Notes: generated by a model not told the origin, from the sequence alone. A stretch of DNA of 64,000 nt from Macquaria australasica (GCA_005408345.1 SEMN01000186.1:496001-560000), one strand, 5' to 3'; counted from the stretch's first letter, positions 1 to 13,594 are shown. Made by a program: numbers and translations.

Positions 1-257
1 CAGCCTGCCTGTAAAAGAAAGAACAAAGAGTTTTAAATAGCTTCATTCAATGTATCTGTGTAATTTTACACAAGCAGAGAGGAAAAAAATCAGTCATCGC
101 TTACCTACATTAACTGTCAGCCTACCTTAAGTCAGACAGAGTGAGAGGCTGTCCACCCACTTAGTGTTCGACCTCGGACGTGACAGAACATGACTGACAC
201 TTCCTGTCCATGTCTTCTTTCTGATTACAGTTGATAGACCCACAATGCATGTGAGAC

Positions 258-3200
258 ATGACCAACAAGGACCCTTGGGATAACACGAGCAGTATGTGCA
301 GCATGGAGCCAACAGGTACACACAACACACACACACACATGCACTTACTCAGATAAACACACACTGTACTCAATGATGCAAATATGTGCGGAAAATTAAT
401 TCATCTCCATCTTGGATGCACTCATGGTTACATTTGCAGTCATTTGGTAACATATCTCTGGCTTTAAAGTGTATTGGGTCTGGGTTTATTTTAAAAGATA
501 CTGATGCTTTTTAAGCAAAACCTTTTCAACCTCTCGACTTTATCGTCAGCCGGCTGCTCCCCCACAGTTCCAGAGCCAGAGCTCTACCGCAGCATCCAGG
601 CTGTGCTGCCCAGGGAGACGGACAACCAGCTGTCCCCAGACTGTTTCAACAAAGGTACAGCATGATCTGTTACAACACACTGAAATAAAGTAAATGTATT
701 AAGATATGAAGATTCTTTTCTTAGCACTGATGTGTCTTTGCTGTTGGCTCTGCTCACATGTAATATATGAAATCAACAACAACAACATCATCCGATTATA
801 TCACTGGGTCTTAACTTTATCGTTATGGTAAAGAGTTTTCAAAAAGTGTCAGCGGCAAAAAGACCAACTTTATGATGTTCCTCATGTAGACAATGCATTC
901 ACATTCACAATGGTTTAATATATCTAAACATGTGCATTAGACGTCACAAAACTGACTTCATTTGTTTCTGTGTATTTCTGTATTCAAAGCTATTCCACCC
1001 CGTAAACTTTTCCACCCTCAGTAGCTATTTAATGAAGCCAGCCCTGCTTGTGTTAATCACACTGTGGAATATTTAGCCGTGTCAGCACTATGAGGGCTGT
1101 TCAGTTGTTAGTCATCAGACAGATTTTGGATTAGCACTGTAATGGGGAAAAGTGTGACACATTTAGCAAGTTTATGTTAGTCCTGTGGAAATGTGTGTGC
1201 ATGTGTTAATGGCTTGTGTGTTCATCTGTGTGTGCAGGCATGCTGAGATGGACGCTTCATAAGAAGGTTCAAAACAATCCTGCCAACAGCTTGTCTCTGG
1301 TGTGGGTGCTGATAAAAGAGCTGGAGAAGGTACTTGATCTCAGCAGTGGCACTACTGACGCTTTGAAACTCTAATTTTAAGTGTTTCTGGTACCAAACAC
1401 TGAATCTTATTCATTATCAATTACTTGGCTGATTATTTTTTCAGTGAGTCAGCATTTTTTTTGCTCTATGAAATATGATAAAAACACAATCTTCGCATTT
1501 AAGAAGCTGATTAATTTTCTGTTGCTTGAGTAATTGTTTCAGCTCTAGTAGCAATGTACAGTCCTCAGTTTGTCACAAGTCGAGGCGCTGGAGTAGAGTG
1601 GAGCTGGAGTGGAGCCCTGACAGTGTGTGTTTTCTCTGCAGGCTGAGAGATGGGACTCTCGCAAATGCATCATCCCTCTGCTCCACACGCTGATGTATGC
1701 CATCATTCAGGTACAATATTCCTGCCACATTGATGCACTCTGACAAGCTGCCTCAGACTTGCTTGCTCATACTTTTTCACACAATTTATTGAATGCATAC
1801 ATGTATGACTTTTCACTTTATCAGTTTCCAGAGCAATTCTGAACAGATGTTTTCTGTAATATTACTGACTCCAGGTCTTCTAGTCCTTTTGGGGGTGTAA
1901 CAGGTGATATATATGACTGAATATAGCTGGTTAGCCTGACTGACAACAGAGGCATAGCCTGGCATGTTTGTTTATTACTTTTGCATTGTTTTTGAGGGCA
2001 TGTAATTTAAGGAGTTTCTGCATTTTTACTGCAAATTGCACCAAACAGGAGGAGGAATACGTTTTTATTCCAAGAACAAATGTCATCAAGGAAGAGGACA
2101 CCTGAAAAAATGGCTATCAGGACTGTACATGTACTTTTTCCTCATATTTGAGCAAGAACCATTCGCTAACCTTACAAGGGAAATGATTATTGCTTTCCTT
2201 ACTGGTATTAGTTGTAACCTGTGTGTGTTGTGTGTATGTTTGATGACATTCCAGGCAGCCTACATTCCAGATGAACTGTACAAGCGGGTTTATGACTTTT
2301 GTAAGAGACTCCTTACCTACCCTCACCCCTATTGCACCGTAGGCCTCAGCTACACGAGACAGATAAAAACTGAGCGCTCCATTCCAGGTATTATTCACCT
2401 CTCAGTTTGACTTTGCTGTAGCACTGTAATCAGTCTGTCACTACTCCTGGCCTTTCTCCAACAACAAAGGAAATAGAAGCCTTGTGTTTGTTTGTCCACT
2501 AGCTGAACACACACTTTGGATGGTGCTCAACAAGCAGGAGATGATGATAATGATAATGATGATGACAATGATGACAGTGATATTTATTCATAGGCCTTTT
2601 GTTGTGATGTTGTGATTATATGCTGTCATTTCCCACAAAGACCAATCCCTCAGACAGGTCAATCAAAACATTAATTATATATGTTGTGTTGTTACTCATA
2701 CTGTTGACACTGGAATTATATCCTATGTGTCTTAACCCACTTCCAAAAACGGGCAAATAAGGCAGGCCACGCATGCTTTGCAATTGTAAAGATTTATTTT
2801 TACCTAGCAAAAAGAGAAGCTACATTAAACCAAACTGAAAATGATGAAAGAAGACATCACAACAACAAATGTAGCCCAACCTAACAACCTGAAAGATAGC
2901 GGATGCCGGAGAGGCATGCAGAAATTGACTGACTGACACCAGCTCATACTGCAGACCTTAGCAGCCAGTCAGACCACGTGACAAGCAGGCCATCACTCCA
3001 AGAAAAGCCATATTATGGTTACTTTGATGTTAAATGAACTGTCCATTCATCAAGCTTGCCTTAGTTAATCTGTGTGAGGTTTTGCAACCACACACTGTCA
3101 TTAAATGCCAGTTTGATCCACAGGTCTTATGTACCAGAGGATGGTCACAGCAGAGCAGAGACTAAAAAATGAGCACTATCCCTTCCAGGACAGGTGAGTC

Positions 3201-5516
3201 ATAAATAAATAATGTACCACATGCCTGAGGTTACAATAAAAGCCTCAGGGAAGTGAAGATGTACAATTTTATTTCCTCATACTGCTGCATATAGTCAAAC
3301 TGCAGTCCCTGTCCTTCACTCAAGTCTGTCATGTAAATGCCTGCAGGGTCTTTGTTCTGGCTGACCCAGAAGTCTTCTCTGGTTCTTTGGGACAAGTCCT
3401 GTTGGGTGATATTGAGGCGTCCGCTTCAGCTTCAGATGAATCTCTAAGTCCTCTGGATCACATGCGCTGTGTGGTCCAACACTCCATACAGGCTGCTTTA
3501 GGAGCAGAGCAGTGCCACGGGCCGAAACTGGCTCAAGCCCTAAAGGTCAGTGGGACTTCCCAATACTGTTCGGTTGCACTCACTTATTGCCTTGTCTTTT
3601 CAGTTCTCTAGTTGTCAGTTGTGGTCATTGTAGTGTATGCCTCCTCCCTCACCACTGCTGACTGTCAGGTGGCTGCTGTAATTGTATAGATCTGTTGAAT
3701 ATCTCGAAAAAGTAAAGGCTATCAGAATTGACAATGATCTGTACAACATACTGGACAATAAATGCTCTGTGGATGTTGAAATATGGCTGGAGTTTTCTGA
3801 TACATAGTATGCATAACAATGCAATGTATTCTCTTAAGTCATCTCCAGTCTGTGAAAAATTCTGATTGAACCTGTTTGTTCAGTCGTTTGTTCAGTCTTT
3901 ATAATTTCATCAGTGTTCCATGTTTTTCCCATGTGAGTGCACAATTGAATATGCTGACTGTTGCCACTCAGGGGGAAAGTGAATGACCTCCGTGTACAGT
4001 GAAATCACGTGCATAACCTTGTTATGAAAAAGCATGTTGATTGCAAGTACTCACCAGAATGACATGAATGAGCTTGAGAGTAGCATAAGTAGAATTTGAT
4101 ATTGTCAGGTTAGGTTTTTGGTGATGGCCTGTACATTTTACAGTTTTTTCTTCTTGATTAAAAATAGTTTCTGCCCCATATGTACGTGTCATGTGAAACA
4201 TCCTGAATGAAGGTCTGTTGTCTTTAAGCTGCATGGTGGAAGTGTCTCTTGGCACTGATCCTAAAGTAACACCTCAGCAGGACACACACACACACACACA
4301 CACATACTACTGACCCCTCACCTTTTTGCTATTAATACAGGGTCTGTATGTGTTTATTTTCCTGTGTGCATGTGTGTTCACCCACATGTGTTTGTGTGTT
4401 TTGGGACAGGACATGGGTCAAGACGTCGAGCCGTACTTTCAGGAAGTGTTGGCGGCTCTAGAGCAGAGTGTGGAGGAGGGCAGCAGAGGGGAGGGGGGAG
4501 CGCTGAGGAGCCGCCTGCAGCAGCTGTACAACGAGATCGTCACGGACATAGACTCAGGTAGGAGCTCTCTGTACAGCAAAGTACAGCAAAGCCATGCAGG
4601 TTTCTCAGAGGCTCAGCTGCTCTGTCTTAGGCATAAATCAACTGATTGGTTTAGCTAAACATCAATGAGGGAAGCAGAACCACAAGAGCCACAGTCACAG
4701 CTGGTTATGTGACAGACTGGAGTCAAATGGAAAAAGAGAAAAGACGAGGTGAGACGAGGATGTTACTGTGCTGGATGAAGTTCTAGCAATCTTTATATTA
4801 ACTGATGAAAACACTCTAACCATACACGATTATCTTACATTAGGGTGACTTACTATTGTGTTGCATTAAATTACATCCACTTCAGCTGTAAAGGGATGAT
4901 AAATGTAAGGTGACATGGACTACATATGCATGTTTTGTACATGAGTCCTATCTTCTAAGTATTTTATCTGACTTACAGGGCTCTCACTTGCTCGTGTACA
5001 GGTTGTAAGAATGGCAGTTGTTTTGATTAGTGAAACATGTCAAAATTAATGGGAGAGAAATTATCTCATGACTATCTCTACATTTTCTTGAGCTCATACT
5101 CATTCTAACTGAGCTACTTCACTGTAAGCCAGTGCAGTGGTGTATCTGTGTGCTGTTCAAGCACACATTGTTATGTGATGGACATGTTTTCTGTGTCCAC
5201 ACAGGGCTTGACACAGCAGCTGGTGCTGAGATCAAACATGTGACCTTGCCTCTGTTTAGCGGTTTCCTCCATGGCCAAATCAGTCGAGTCAGTTGTCTGT
5301 ATTTTTATAATTTTCCGGATATCTATTTTCATGACATCCACTCTTTTTCACACTGTTATCATGTAAGTGACCCGTCCGATGAACCTGCTCTCCCCTCATC
5401 CCAGCTGGGAGATAGAGGGATAGACAGCAGTTTTCACAGAGAGGAAGTTGTAGGGGTGGGGGTGTTTTGTTTTGAGTGTCATTGTGACAGTGTTGGTCTC
5501 TTCCTATCTCTCTTCC

Positions 5517-5553
<37 letters not shown>

Positions 5554-5870
5554 TGCAGAGCCATTGTCCAGTGGACCACTGTGTGACTGCCCTCTTCCTA
5601 ACCCAGAGATGAGCTTCCACCTGTGGACGGAGGATCTGGATATCTGTGAGTGGCTCTGGATACTGTGGGGGGTCTAAAGGAAGTTGTTACCACCAGTCAG
5701 CTGAAACTCGATTTATTACCTCAAAACTGAAGTGAATAAACCTGAAATAAAGGAAAAATGTACCTTTTTTAAAATACGGTTGAAAACTTTTACTGGGGAT
5801 AATTTATAAACTTGGGCATCTACTGGTTTTGATTACTGATTACTACAGAAAAAAATAATATATATATATA

Positions 5871-5924
<54 letters not shown>

Positions 5925-8900
5925 GTGTATATATATATATGTGGAAAGAGTATGGAGGGGAGAGGGAGAGAGTGAGAGGAGAGAGAATATATATATACAT
6001 ATATATATACATATACATATATTATGAGATGCATGTATTATTATTACATATGTGATATATATATATATATACGTGTGTGTGTATGTATATATGTATATAT
6101 GTATATATATATATATATATTACAGCTTTGTATTGAATCAATGGAACTGTGAGACTGACTTTGACCAAGACATGTGTGCATATACAGTATGGTCTTTATA
6201 TTCTCAGTAATGCATGTCGCACACTAAAAGTGTAGATCCTCATAGTTGCACATTCAGTAAAAGCTCTGATAGCTTCATGTGATATTTAAATGAAGAGGAT
6301 ATGTCCGGTCCTGCGTTATATCTTAAATAAGATTATGTAAAATCACACACTGTTTACTGTAAATAAAGGACAGTGGTTATTGCCTATGTACTGTATGCAG
6401 TGCTGCATTAACAAGCATTAAATGCTGAGGGATCACAAGGCAGGCACTGACCAAATGTGCGCACTTTGTCCCTGCAGGATTGTGAATAGATTCTTCAAAT
6501 GGAAGCAGTGAAGAAGTCTTGTAACCCTCGTTCCGTGCTGTGTCTCTATGCTGTGGTTTGTGCTGCCTTCCTCCATGTGACCTCTGAATTTGTGGTAATG
6601 ATTAATGTTGACAGGGCGAGAGCTGGCCAAATGGTTTCGATCCAGCTCCATGTCGGAGCAGTTCTCCCTCAGCCAGGAGCAGGAGGACTCTGAGCTGGGT
6701 GAGTCGCCCAGCGACCTGATGCTGTCTGACATGACGCGCTTCTCCATCATGTCCAACGACAGCGGCATCGAGAGAGACCTGCCCCCCAGCGCTGATCTCT
6801 CCTCACTGTCATCTCTGGACACAGCCAGCATGAGTGCATCATGGGAACAATGCAAAAGGTAAATCTTTTACTTGTTATTTTGCATTAATCAAAGGCCCAC
6901 TGCTAAGTTCATGTAGTTTACTTAAATTGCAGTCTTTGTAGTAAAGTATACCTTCAGTTTTTAGATTTTTAGAGCCATGTTTTCCATGGAAATCATCTTT
7001 AAGACACTTCCTGCCAAGCCTTACATCATTTAAAAATGATGAAGACGGTAAACCTTCTCCTTTTCCCAGTGAGCAAGAGTCATCGAAGCTGTCACGTCGT
7101 GGAGGCATCAAGATGAAACCAACTGCGAAAGACAGTATGGTGCTGATGCAGGACACCCTGGAGGACCACGCAAGCCTCGGTGGAGGAGGAGGAGGAGGAA
7201 GTGGAGGGAAAGGCGGAAGAAGAGGGGCGACTCTGCAGAGGCGGGCAGGAAGCAGCGTGATGCAGAACCCCTTCCCCAAGCAGCAGAGATACTTTACTGC
7301 CAGGATAGTTGTCATGGGGGATGACAGGGTACTGGGCCGCCTGGCCAAGGCCTACTACTCATTCAGGTGAGGGACTCACAAGATGCAAACACAAGATGAT
7401 GAAGCTTCTTTGACAGCAGCTGGAGATTTGTGTGTGACTGAGCTGATAGAATATATTGCTTTCTATTGTTTGATTCATATCCCTTTATTACACTGTACTG
7501 TAGTAGTTTTGTAATATTTTCTGGCAACCGATCTGCATGTTATCATGTATGTATCATGTGAACACAATAGCTCAACATTACAATACAACAAACAGTAAAA
7601 TAATGGAAACTTTATTCTCACAACACACACTGTGTTCCCCACCTTAAATAGACGAAATAAGATTTTGGAGCAACTTGCTGCTTTTTTCTGCATAATAAGA
7701 AAAAGAAAAAAAGTGGAAAAATAGGCCTCTTTCATGCAAAAAAAAGTATATACTCTAGATGAAAAAATATTTTGCTTGTTATGTTACGTATATGCTGTTG
7801 ATTATAGTTGTTTTATTCTGTTTTGATAGGACAATTGTTTTTGTAAAAATGCCATAAATGTATGGTGGAAATGATTAACGTAGTATAAACTTGTTTTTCC
7901 TTATATACTTTGTGAAGGCTAACAATACAATTTGATTACTGGAGAACTATTAAATCATTACTTTACATTCTTTCTATGGCAGGTTTGGGAAGCTAAACAG
8001 TACTTCTTCTATTGCAAATGTCATATGTTGAATTGAAATCCTCAAGCTTTTCGCTGGGATTGTCAAACTGCTCAGTCAAGCATGCACACACTTTGTGCTT
8101 CTCACGAATCTTTGGTTTGTCTTCGCAGGAAAAGGGAAGCGCGGAGGCTTTTTCTTACAATGAAAGTCAACCTCCAGTTTTACTACATCCCTGTTTGCAG
8201 AGCTACAACTCCCTTCTCCTCTGTCAAGGTAAACTAACTTCCTCTTGTCAACACACCGTCGGCCTGTTATTGTGTCAAAGTCGTTAATGTGTGAAAATGC
8301 CCATTACAATGTTGTCATTGTGTTTTTATATTAATGTAGTGATGCTGCATGGGAAGTAATGAAGTGACGAGATTCCAATCTTCAGGGCTAATGAAAATGG
8401 GAAAATGGGATAGAATTGCATAAGATGTGCAAAATAAATTATACATTTGTTTCTTAAAAACATATATACATTTGCTGGCTGTTGTGCATTTGCATTTTGT
8501 TGAGTGTCAAGTTCGTGAGTACAAAACTCCACAGCTGTAATTATCATGCACTTTTTCTTTCTAAGAATCGTTTTTTAGTTATCATTTCTGCTCTTTAGAG
8601 GCGGAGAATTGTTATGTGAACCTTAATGAATGCAGTGGAATTCACATCCTGCAACACATCATCTCTTTCATTAGAAAGAGAACTAAAAACATGCATTAAC
8701 TAGAAAAAGAAAACCCTCAGACTTGTCTTGTTCCTCAATGGTCTTGATTTGCCAAATTTGATGTATTTTTGATTCCCCTTTCATGTCCCTTTTTTTCTAG
8801 GAAAATGTCCATCACTCCAAGGGGAATACATGCACTCTTGGTTCCTACTTGAGCATGGTGGACCCGTGGTACAACTCTAACATCAAGAGTTTAGGCTGCA

Positions 8901-10558
8901 TGATCCCCAAACTGGCTGAGATGGTACGACACAATTGCACACAAATCTAAAGGAAAACCTTTTTTATTTTTTCACAGCAGGCTTATGTTAGACAAAGTCT
9001 TTGTTTATGTTTGAGTGACTCGTGAGAGAGAACAATGGACACTTGATTCTCTTTAGTTTGAATACTTGCACATTTTCTCTTCCACTGTGTTGTCTGAATG
9101 ATTTACAGACATCAACACATCACATTACTGCATCTCATTTAGTCAACGTGGTAACAGTTCTCTGCATAAGTTGAAACACAGGAAGTTGCATAACATCTTT
9201 TACTGCGAGGAAAATAAATATGTTGATTTCACTGAAACCACAGCTACAGTGAGCTGAACTCAAGAAACATCTTGACGCCGCACTGACTCCGTAAGCCTTT
9301 AACAGGAGATAGAATTAGCATAAAATATGAAAAAATATGCAAGGCACCATGTAGAAAATGTAATAATATGTAGACAGTCCAAGAGACGATTCATTGGTTG
9401 AGGTGACGTATGGAAAAGCTTGTTTTGTTCTAGAAAAAGTTGAGTGCTCTCTGGCTAAGTCCTTCCTTCATTTCCTCTAAATACTCAACTAGATTAAATG
9501 TGATAGGATTAAAAGTGTTTTTCTCAATTTCCTGCATCCTCCTCTGTCTTCCAGAACTTTTCAAGTTACTGGAAAAAAAAAAAAACTTGCGTTTTTTGCA
9601 AAACCATAAACTTTAAGTCACTTTAAACTTACAGCAGAGTAACCTCTGTTACTAAAGTGACTCTGGGCTGAACATACGCAAATTACCAAGCACTCTTGTC
9701 TTACCTGACAAGAAGTTGACCTTTTACTGACTCATTATATTCACTTGATCGACCAAAGTGTGACCAAAGTGAGTTTGTGGTTACAACATCATGCAGGCAG
9801 GCAGGTTAATTTCACATGACTTTTGTCTTCTCTAGCAACAGGCGAACCCAGGAAAGCCAAAAGAGCCCTTCGTGTCTGATGTCATTTCCTACTACGTTCG
9901 TACCGGCCAGCAGCCTGTCTACTTCAGTATCTACTTTGTTAAGGTAGTATGATACATTTTATGTGTAGGTTTTTGTTTCTGAGCGTAAAAAGCATAGTGT
10001 ACTCTCCAATCTGAAGCATCCACTGAGCGAAACAGCGTTATACCAAAAGGTTTATCACAAAAATATTCACATTCACTTTTTTAAATGTCTTTTGGTTTTT
10101 AAAAGTTGTTTGTTCTCCATTAGATCACATTCACCAGCATGACAAAGGATCCCGTGGAAGATGTGTTTCTTACCCATTTAGAAATGGAGTTTCCTGAGTT
10201 CAGACAGATCTCTGCATCTATTAGAGGTGAACTGGGTATACACGTACATCATTTTTCCAATGTTTTCTTTGATATTTGTGTTTTCATGTGCATGCACAAC
10301 CGGATTTAACAACATGCCTGTCTCTCAAACAGATAAACAGAAGAAGAGCTCAGGAGAGGTATGCGGAGCTGTTGTCTCTGTGAATTACAGAAAGGTAAGG
10401 TGTCTTTTTTCAGATTCATTATTTCCTTATTAGATTACTGCCATGGGGGTGTCGCTGTAGCCAAATGCCTTATCAGTTACCGGAGTCTATTTCAGGTTGT
10501 GTTGTTTGTGTGCTGGATGCCTTTATGTAAACACATAACCTCTGACACTTGCATGCTT

Positions 10559-10589
<31 letters not shown>

Positions 10590-11728
10590 TTCTATGTGCG
10601 TGTGTCCAGGTGACATTAAGTGGCCGAGACATTGACAAAGGAATCTCAGTCAGGACGTCTGGTGCTCAGATTAATGCTATTCCCTCCAATGAAGCAGAAG
10701 GTTCAGTATTATCTCTAACACACTCAGTATTTCATACTTTTTAAAAAATATTTTATGATTGTGTCTTGCTCTTATGCTCCCCTTTTCTCCCCCTGCCTTT
10801 GTCTCATAGATCTGAACTGTTTGACACTGACATTGAATGAATCTCCGACAAAAACTAAAAACAACATTGTGGTGAGTCTAGGAAATACCTCTCAAATTGC
10901 TGAGTGCTCAAACATCTCGTGAATTATCCTTACAAAGGCTGTTTATCTTAACACAACTCACAGAATATAAATGGTTTATACAAAAATAAATCCTTTTATC
11001 CTTTTATTTTGTCAAGTCAAAGATTCGGACCAGCAACATTAAGATTCGCACTTTGGAGAGTCGATCTTTCACACTTATACTGGACAGAGATTGTCGCAGG
11101 ACCTACAGAAATGTGCAGAGGTAAGAGAGTCTAGCCTCAGCTGTACTGTAAGTGACTTCATTTTTACATTTTTACTGAATAAAGGTCACATAAAGGTTTG
11201 GTGTTTAATTGGTTAGAAAAATGATCAGTGATAGCCATCATTGCTATCAAAGCACCAGCAGATCAAAGAGATATCCAATCAATGAAGGCCCCTTTTGGAT
11301 ACAAGGGTACCAGCGATGGTGGGTTTTAAAGTGGAACCCTGCAGTTTGTATTTGAAATTGCTCTGTTGGGGTTTAGTTTGTGCCACAGTTTGATTTGCAT
11401 CACTTTCTCAATAGATTTTCTTTTCTTTATAACAAGAGAAGTCTGCAGATTTAACAAGTATAGCTCATAAGACCTTTCAAATCTGAAATTTGACCCTTTT
11501 AACACAGTCTTGGTGAATCTGGACCCAGTTTCTGTTCGACCCAAACTGATCTGCTCTCGTTTGTGTTGTAGCATCGAGATCTCGCCATGTGTTGATCCCG
11601 GATACTGCGTCCAGAAAACCATGAGGTCCAAATTCAAGTTGGGAGAGGACAAAGACGCTGGACTGAGCAAATACATGAGCAAAGGACTCCCTCTACCAAT
11701 CAACACATTTGCTGGCATCATCACCTGA
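258..11728 (+). CDS. pik3r6: pik3r6: PI3K-gamma regulatory subunit p84/p87 (20 coding exons, 797 aa)
   Basis: This is the regulatory subunit that couples p110-gamma to G-beta-gamma at the plasma membrane. Coding exons: 258-315, 568-654, 1238-1329, 1642-1710, 2255-2387, 3124-3193, 3347-3545, 4410-4557, 5559-5645, 6615-6858, 7070-7366, 8129-8228, 8801-8923, 9836-9943, 10124-10226, 10333-10394, 10610-10700, 10810-10871, 11017-11120, 11572-11728. All junctions are GT-AG and phase-consistent, with no internal stop. An in-frame TGA at 252-254 places the start in the first listed exon; ATG 303 is an alternative start. Matches to mammalian PIK3R6 as I recall it include LHKKV near the N-terminus, SFHLWT, NDSGIERDLP (residues 362-371), GDDRVLGRLA, VDPWY and the C-terminal PINTFAGII. 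PIK3R5 (p101) lacks the LHKKV and SGIERDLP motifs. The protein is about 40 residues longer than the human one (754 aa, from memory), partly through a glycine-rich insert near residue 433. At least one upstream 5'UTR exon is implied by an acceptor near 230. Confidence 0.96.
1405..1550 (+). mobile_element. Degraded hAT-like MITE copy (family A) in pik3r6 intron 3
   Basis: This shares with the copies near 14.4, 18.5 and 41.3 kb the order ATTATCAATTA, TTTAAGAAGCTG and a terminal TTTCAGCTCTAG. It is shorter and more diverged than the others. It has no coding capacity. Confidence 0.6.
2540..2584. repeat. GATGAT/AATGAT trinucleotide-type repeat in pik3r6 intron 5
   Basis: An imperfect run of GATGAT, AATGAT and GACAATGATG units occurs between the exon ending at 2387 and the one starting at 3124. 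Confidence 0.75.
4287..4304. repeat. (CA)n microsatellite in pik3r6 intron 7
   Basis: A short CA dinucleotide run lies about 105 bp upstream of the exon starting at 4410. Confidence 0.8.
5521..5558 (+). promoter_or_regulatory. (TG)n splice-acceptor tract of pik3r6 exon 9
   Basis: About 15 TG units run directly into TATTGCAG at the acceptor of the coding exon at 5559. Almost no ordinary polypyrimidine tract is present, so the microsatellite itself occupies that position. The acceptor is supported by phase continuity and by the SFHLWT motif encoded just downstream. Confidence 0.7.
5864..6120. repeat. Compound TA/TATG microsatellite in pik3r6 intron 9
   Basis: Long (TA)n runs at about 5864-5940 and 6056-6120 surround a purine-rich GAGAGG patch at 5941-5987 and further ATATAC/ATATGT units. 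It lies wholly inside the intron between the exons ending at 5645 and starting at 6615. Short ORFs here (for example IYIYIYIY translations) are repeat artefacts. Confidence 0.9.
10562..10609 (+). promoter_or_regulatory. (TG)n-rich acceptor region of pik3r6 exon 17
   Basis: A (TG)n run at about 10564-10588 is followed by TATTTCTATG and GTGTGTCCAG, the acceptor of the exon starting at 10610. This is a second case in the same gene of a TG microsatellite close to a splice acceptor, though with slightly more intervening pyrimidine sequence than at 5559. Confidence 0.6.
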
Positions 11729-13560
11729 CATGATGGAGTAACCCCGCAGAGAAACTTTCGGAGGTTTCGATAGTGGGAATGGTTGTTGCTTCTACAAAAA
11801 CAGAAGTCTAGTCTGACACATGAAAATACAAAGGGAATCGCCTTTGAGTCATACTGAGCTGCTCCTGAAACCAAAAGCTTTCATTTGGCATGTGTGGAAA
11901 AATACTATAAATCAAAAGCAACTTGAGGCCAAATGCAACACATACAGTACGAGTGTGACATCTTGCAGTCGATGGAATGACCAGTCGGCTCTTCATGAGT
12001 GAACTACTGTACATACAGTACTTTAAGACAGCCAGTGAATATGTGCATACTGGAATAATGCCCAAGAACAATATTGCCTGTGACACTGAAGAGACTGGCA
12101 GGGAAAAACAATTAAGCAAAGGCAGGTACCTGTATGCATTACAGATTTCAGGACTACTGACAATTGGGTCACTAATCATGTGACAATATCACAAAAACTC
12201 CACAGGCAATCTGGAAAATCCTATTTGAAGGGTTGATTGTAACATACTTCATTGACACACTACATTTTATTGCCTCCTTGACACACACACACACACACAC
12301 ACACATACATACTGTACACAATACACACATATATATGTGTACATAAATAGTGCAGACATACAAACTCAGCTGGTCTGTCAGCTATTGAAATGTGCAGATT
12401 GTAGAAAGACTGGTACGATGACAGCTGACGGGGAACTTGTTATTCCTGTACCTGTTACGTAATGTAAGGTGTTATGAAGGTCCAAACGCTTGACATCAGC
12501 ATTGGGTTTAGTGTCTGGAAACGATCAGGAAAGTTTCTAGAACCACACTATATTCAGCGCAGAAGCTCGAGCCACGTGAAATGTCGTGCAATTACTACAG
12601 AACAGAAGCAACTTTTGTGTTTCACTGTATCAGGCAGACACGTGGATCATGCAAAGAAAGACCGAGCTACAAAAAGTAGCTGTTAGACTTCAGACAGCAG
12701 ACTTTGTCCTTAGTGTCGCTGTCTACTAACCAGATGTGCAAGATTCTGTGTTGCATGCGTGACAATATGCAAGACAAAGAGCTAAACTCGGGGACCCTCA
12801 AAAGTGAAACTTGCACACATGCCAGTAAATGTCTTGCGTATCAACCTTGATGTGTGAAAATTGACCTCTGTCACTGTAGTGTGTTACAGTAGGAATGATA
12901 AATGTGCTAAACTGCATCTTTTTGCACTAAAACAGCAGTTGTTTTTTTTTAATCATTTACTCGTGGGAGTGGAGTAACAGTGTGCAAAGCTTGTATAACG
13001 CATGACTATGTGTAAATATGTCAAATATATGATATCTAAGTTATAGAGGGCCGTTCAAGATAAAACACAACTATTGGTTTAGTTGTTATACATAAGAATT
13101 ATAAAGGCATTGCATTTTTTATTATCTATGCTTCACTACCAGAGAACAATTAGATCACACACTCACAAATAGCTCAGGAGCCTATTTGTGATGCACTCCC
13201 ACAGGTGTGATCTCAGGCAGTAAAGGTCAACAGGCTCAGGAAGTGGAAGTGATGTGTTATTGGGTGAAAAACATAAAACCATGTCTGTGTGTCTGCTGGC
13301 CTGGCTAAAATCATGAGTTTGAAATTCATGATAAATTTTGCACATCATTTTCATCCAATGTCATCTACAGTGTAAAGAGGATGCCATTAAAAGCAAAATG
13401 TAATTGTGTAAGTAAATGATTTTGTTTGTGTTTTTTTTAATAAATGTGGTAAATGTCTGCTTGAATCTCAACTTTGTTTTTTCCTGAATAAACCACGACT
13501 TACCAATGAGCTCATCGAAAACAGGAAGTGATTTTTAGTAGTTTTGCCTTGACACACAGT
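11729..13560 (+). other. pik3r6 3'UTR and intergenic sequence
   Basis: No coding exon is recognisable here. The stretch holds a (CA)n microsatellite at about 12282-12304 and probably the pik3r6 3'UTR. Candidate AATAAA polyadenylation signals lie at 13439-13444 and 13487-13492. Which one is used, and how far the UTR extends, cannot be told from sequence alone. Confidence 0.55.
13439..13492 (+). terminator. Candidate polyadenylation signals for pik3r6
   Basis: Two AATAAA hexamers lie at 13439-13444 and 13487-13492, about 1.7 kb after the pik3r6 stop and about 370 bp before the bmerb1 start codon. Other weaker A-rich sites exist closer to the stop, so assignment is tentative. Confidence 0.4.
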
Positions 13561-13594
13561 GGAGTGGACTGTCCTGTGCGGTCAGTGCGTCCAG

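Noticed and set aside
5205..5255. Possible extra pik3r6 exon starting GGCTTGACACAGC
   Set aside because: Joining it between the exons ending at 4557 and starting at 5559 breaks phase, whereas the direct junction is in frame and matches the family.
5132..5677. 181-codon open frame overlapping pik3r6 exon 9
   Set aside because: It starts at GTG, runs through intron and a (TG)n repeat, and only coincides with the true exon frame over 5559-5645.
11326..11874. 182-codon minus-strand frame
   Set aside because: It is antisense to the last pik3r6 exon and 3'UTR, with no recognisable protein similarity.
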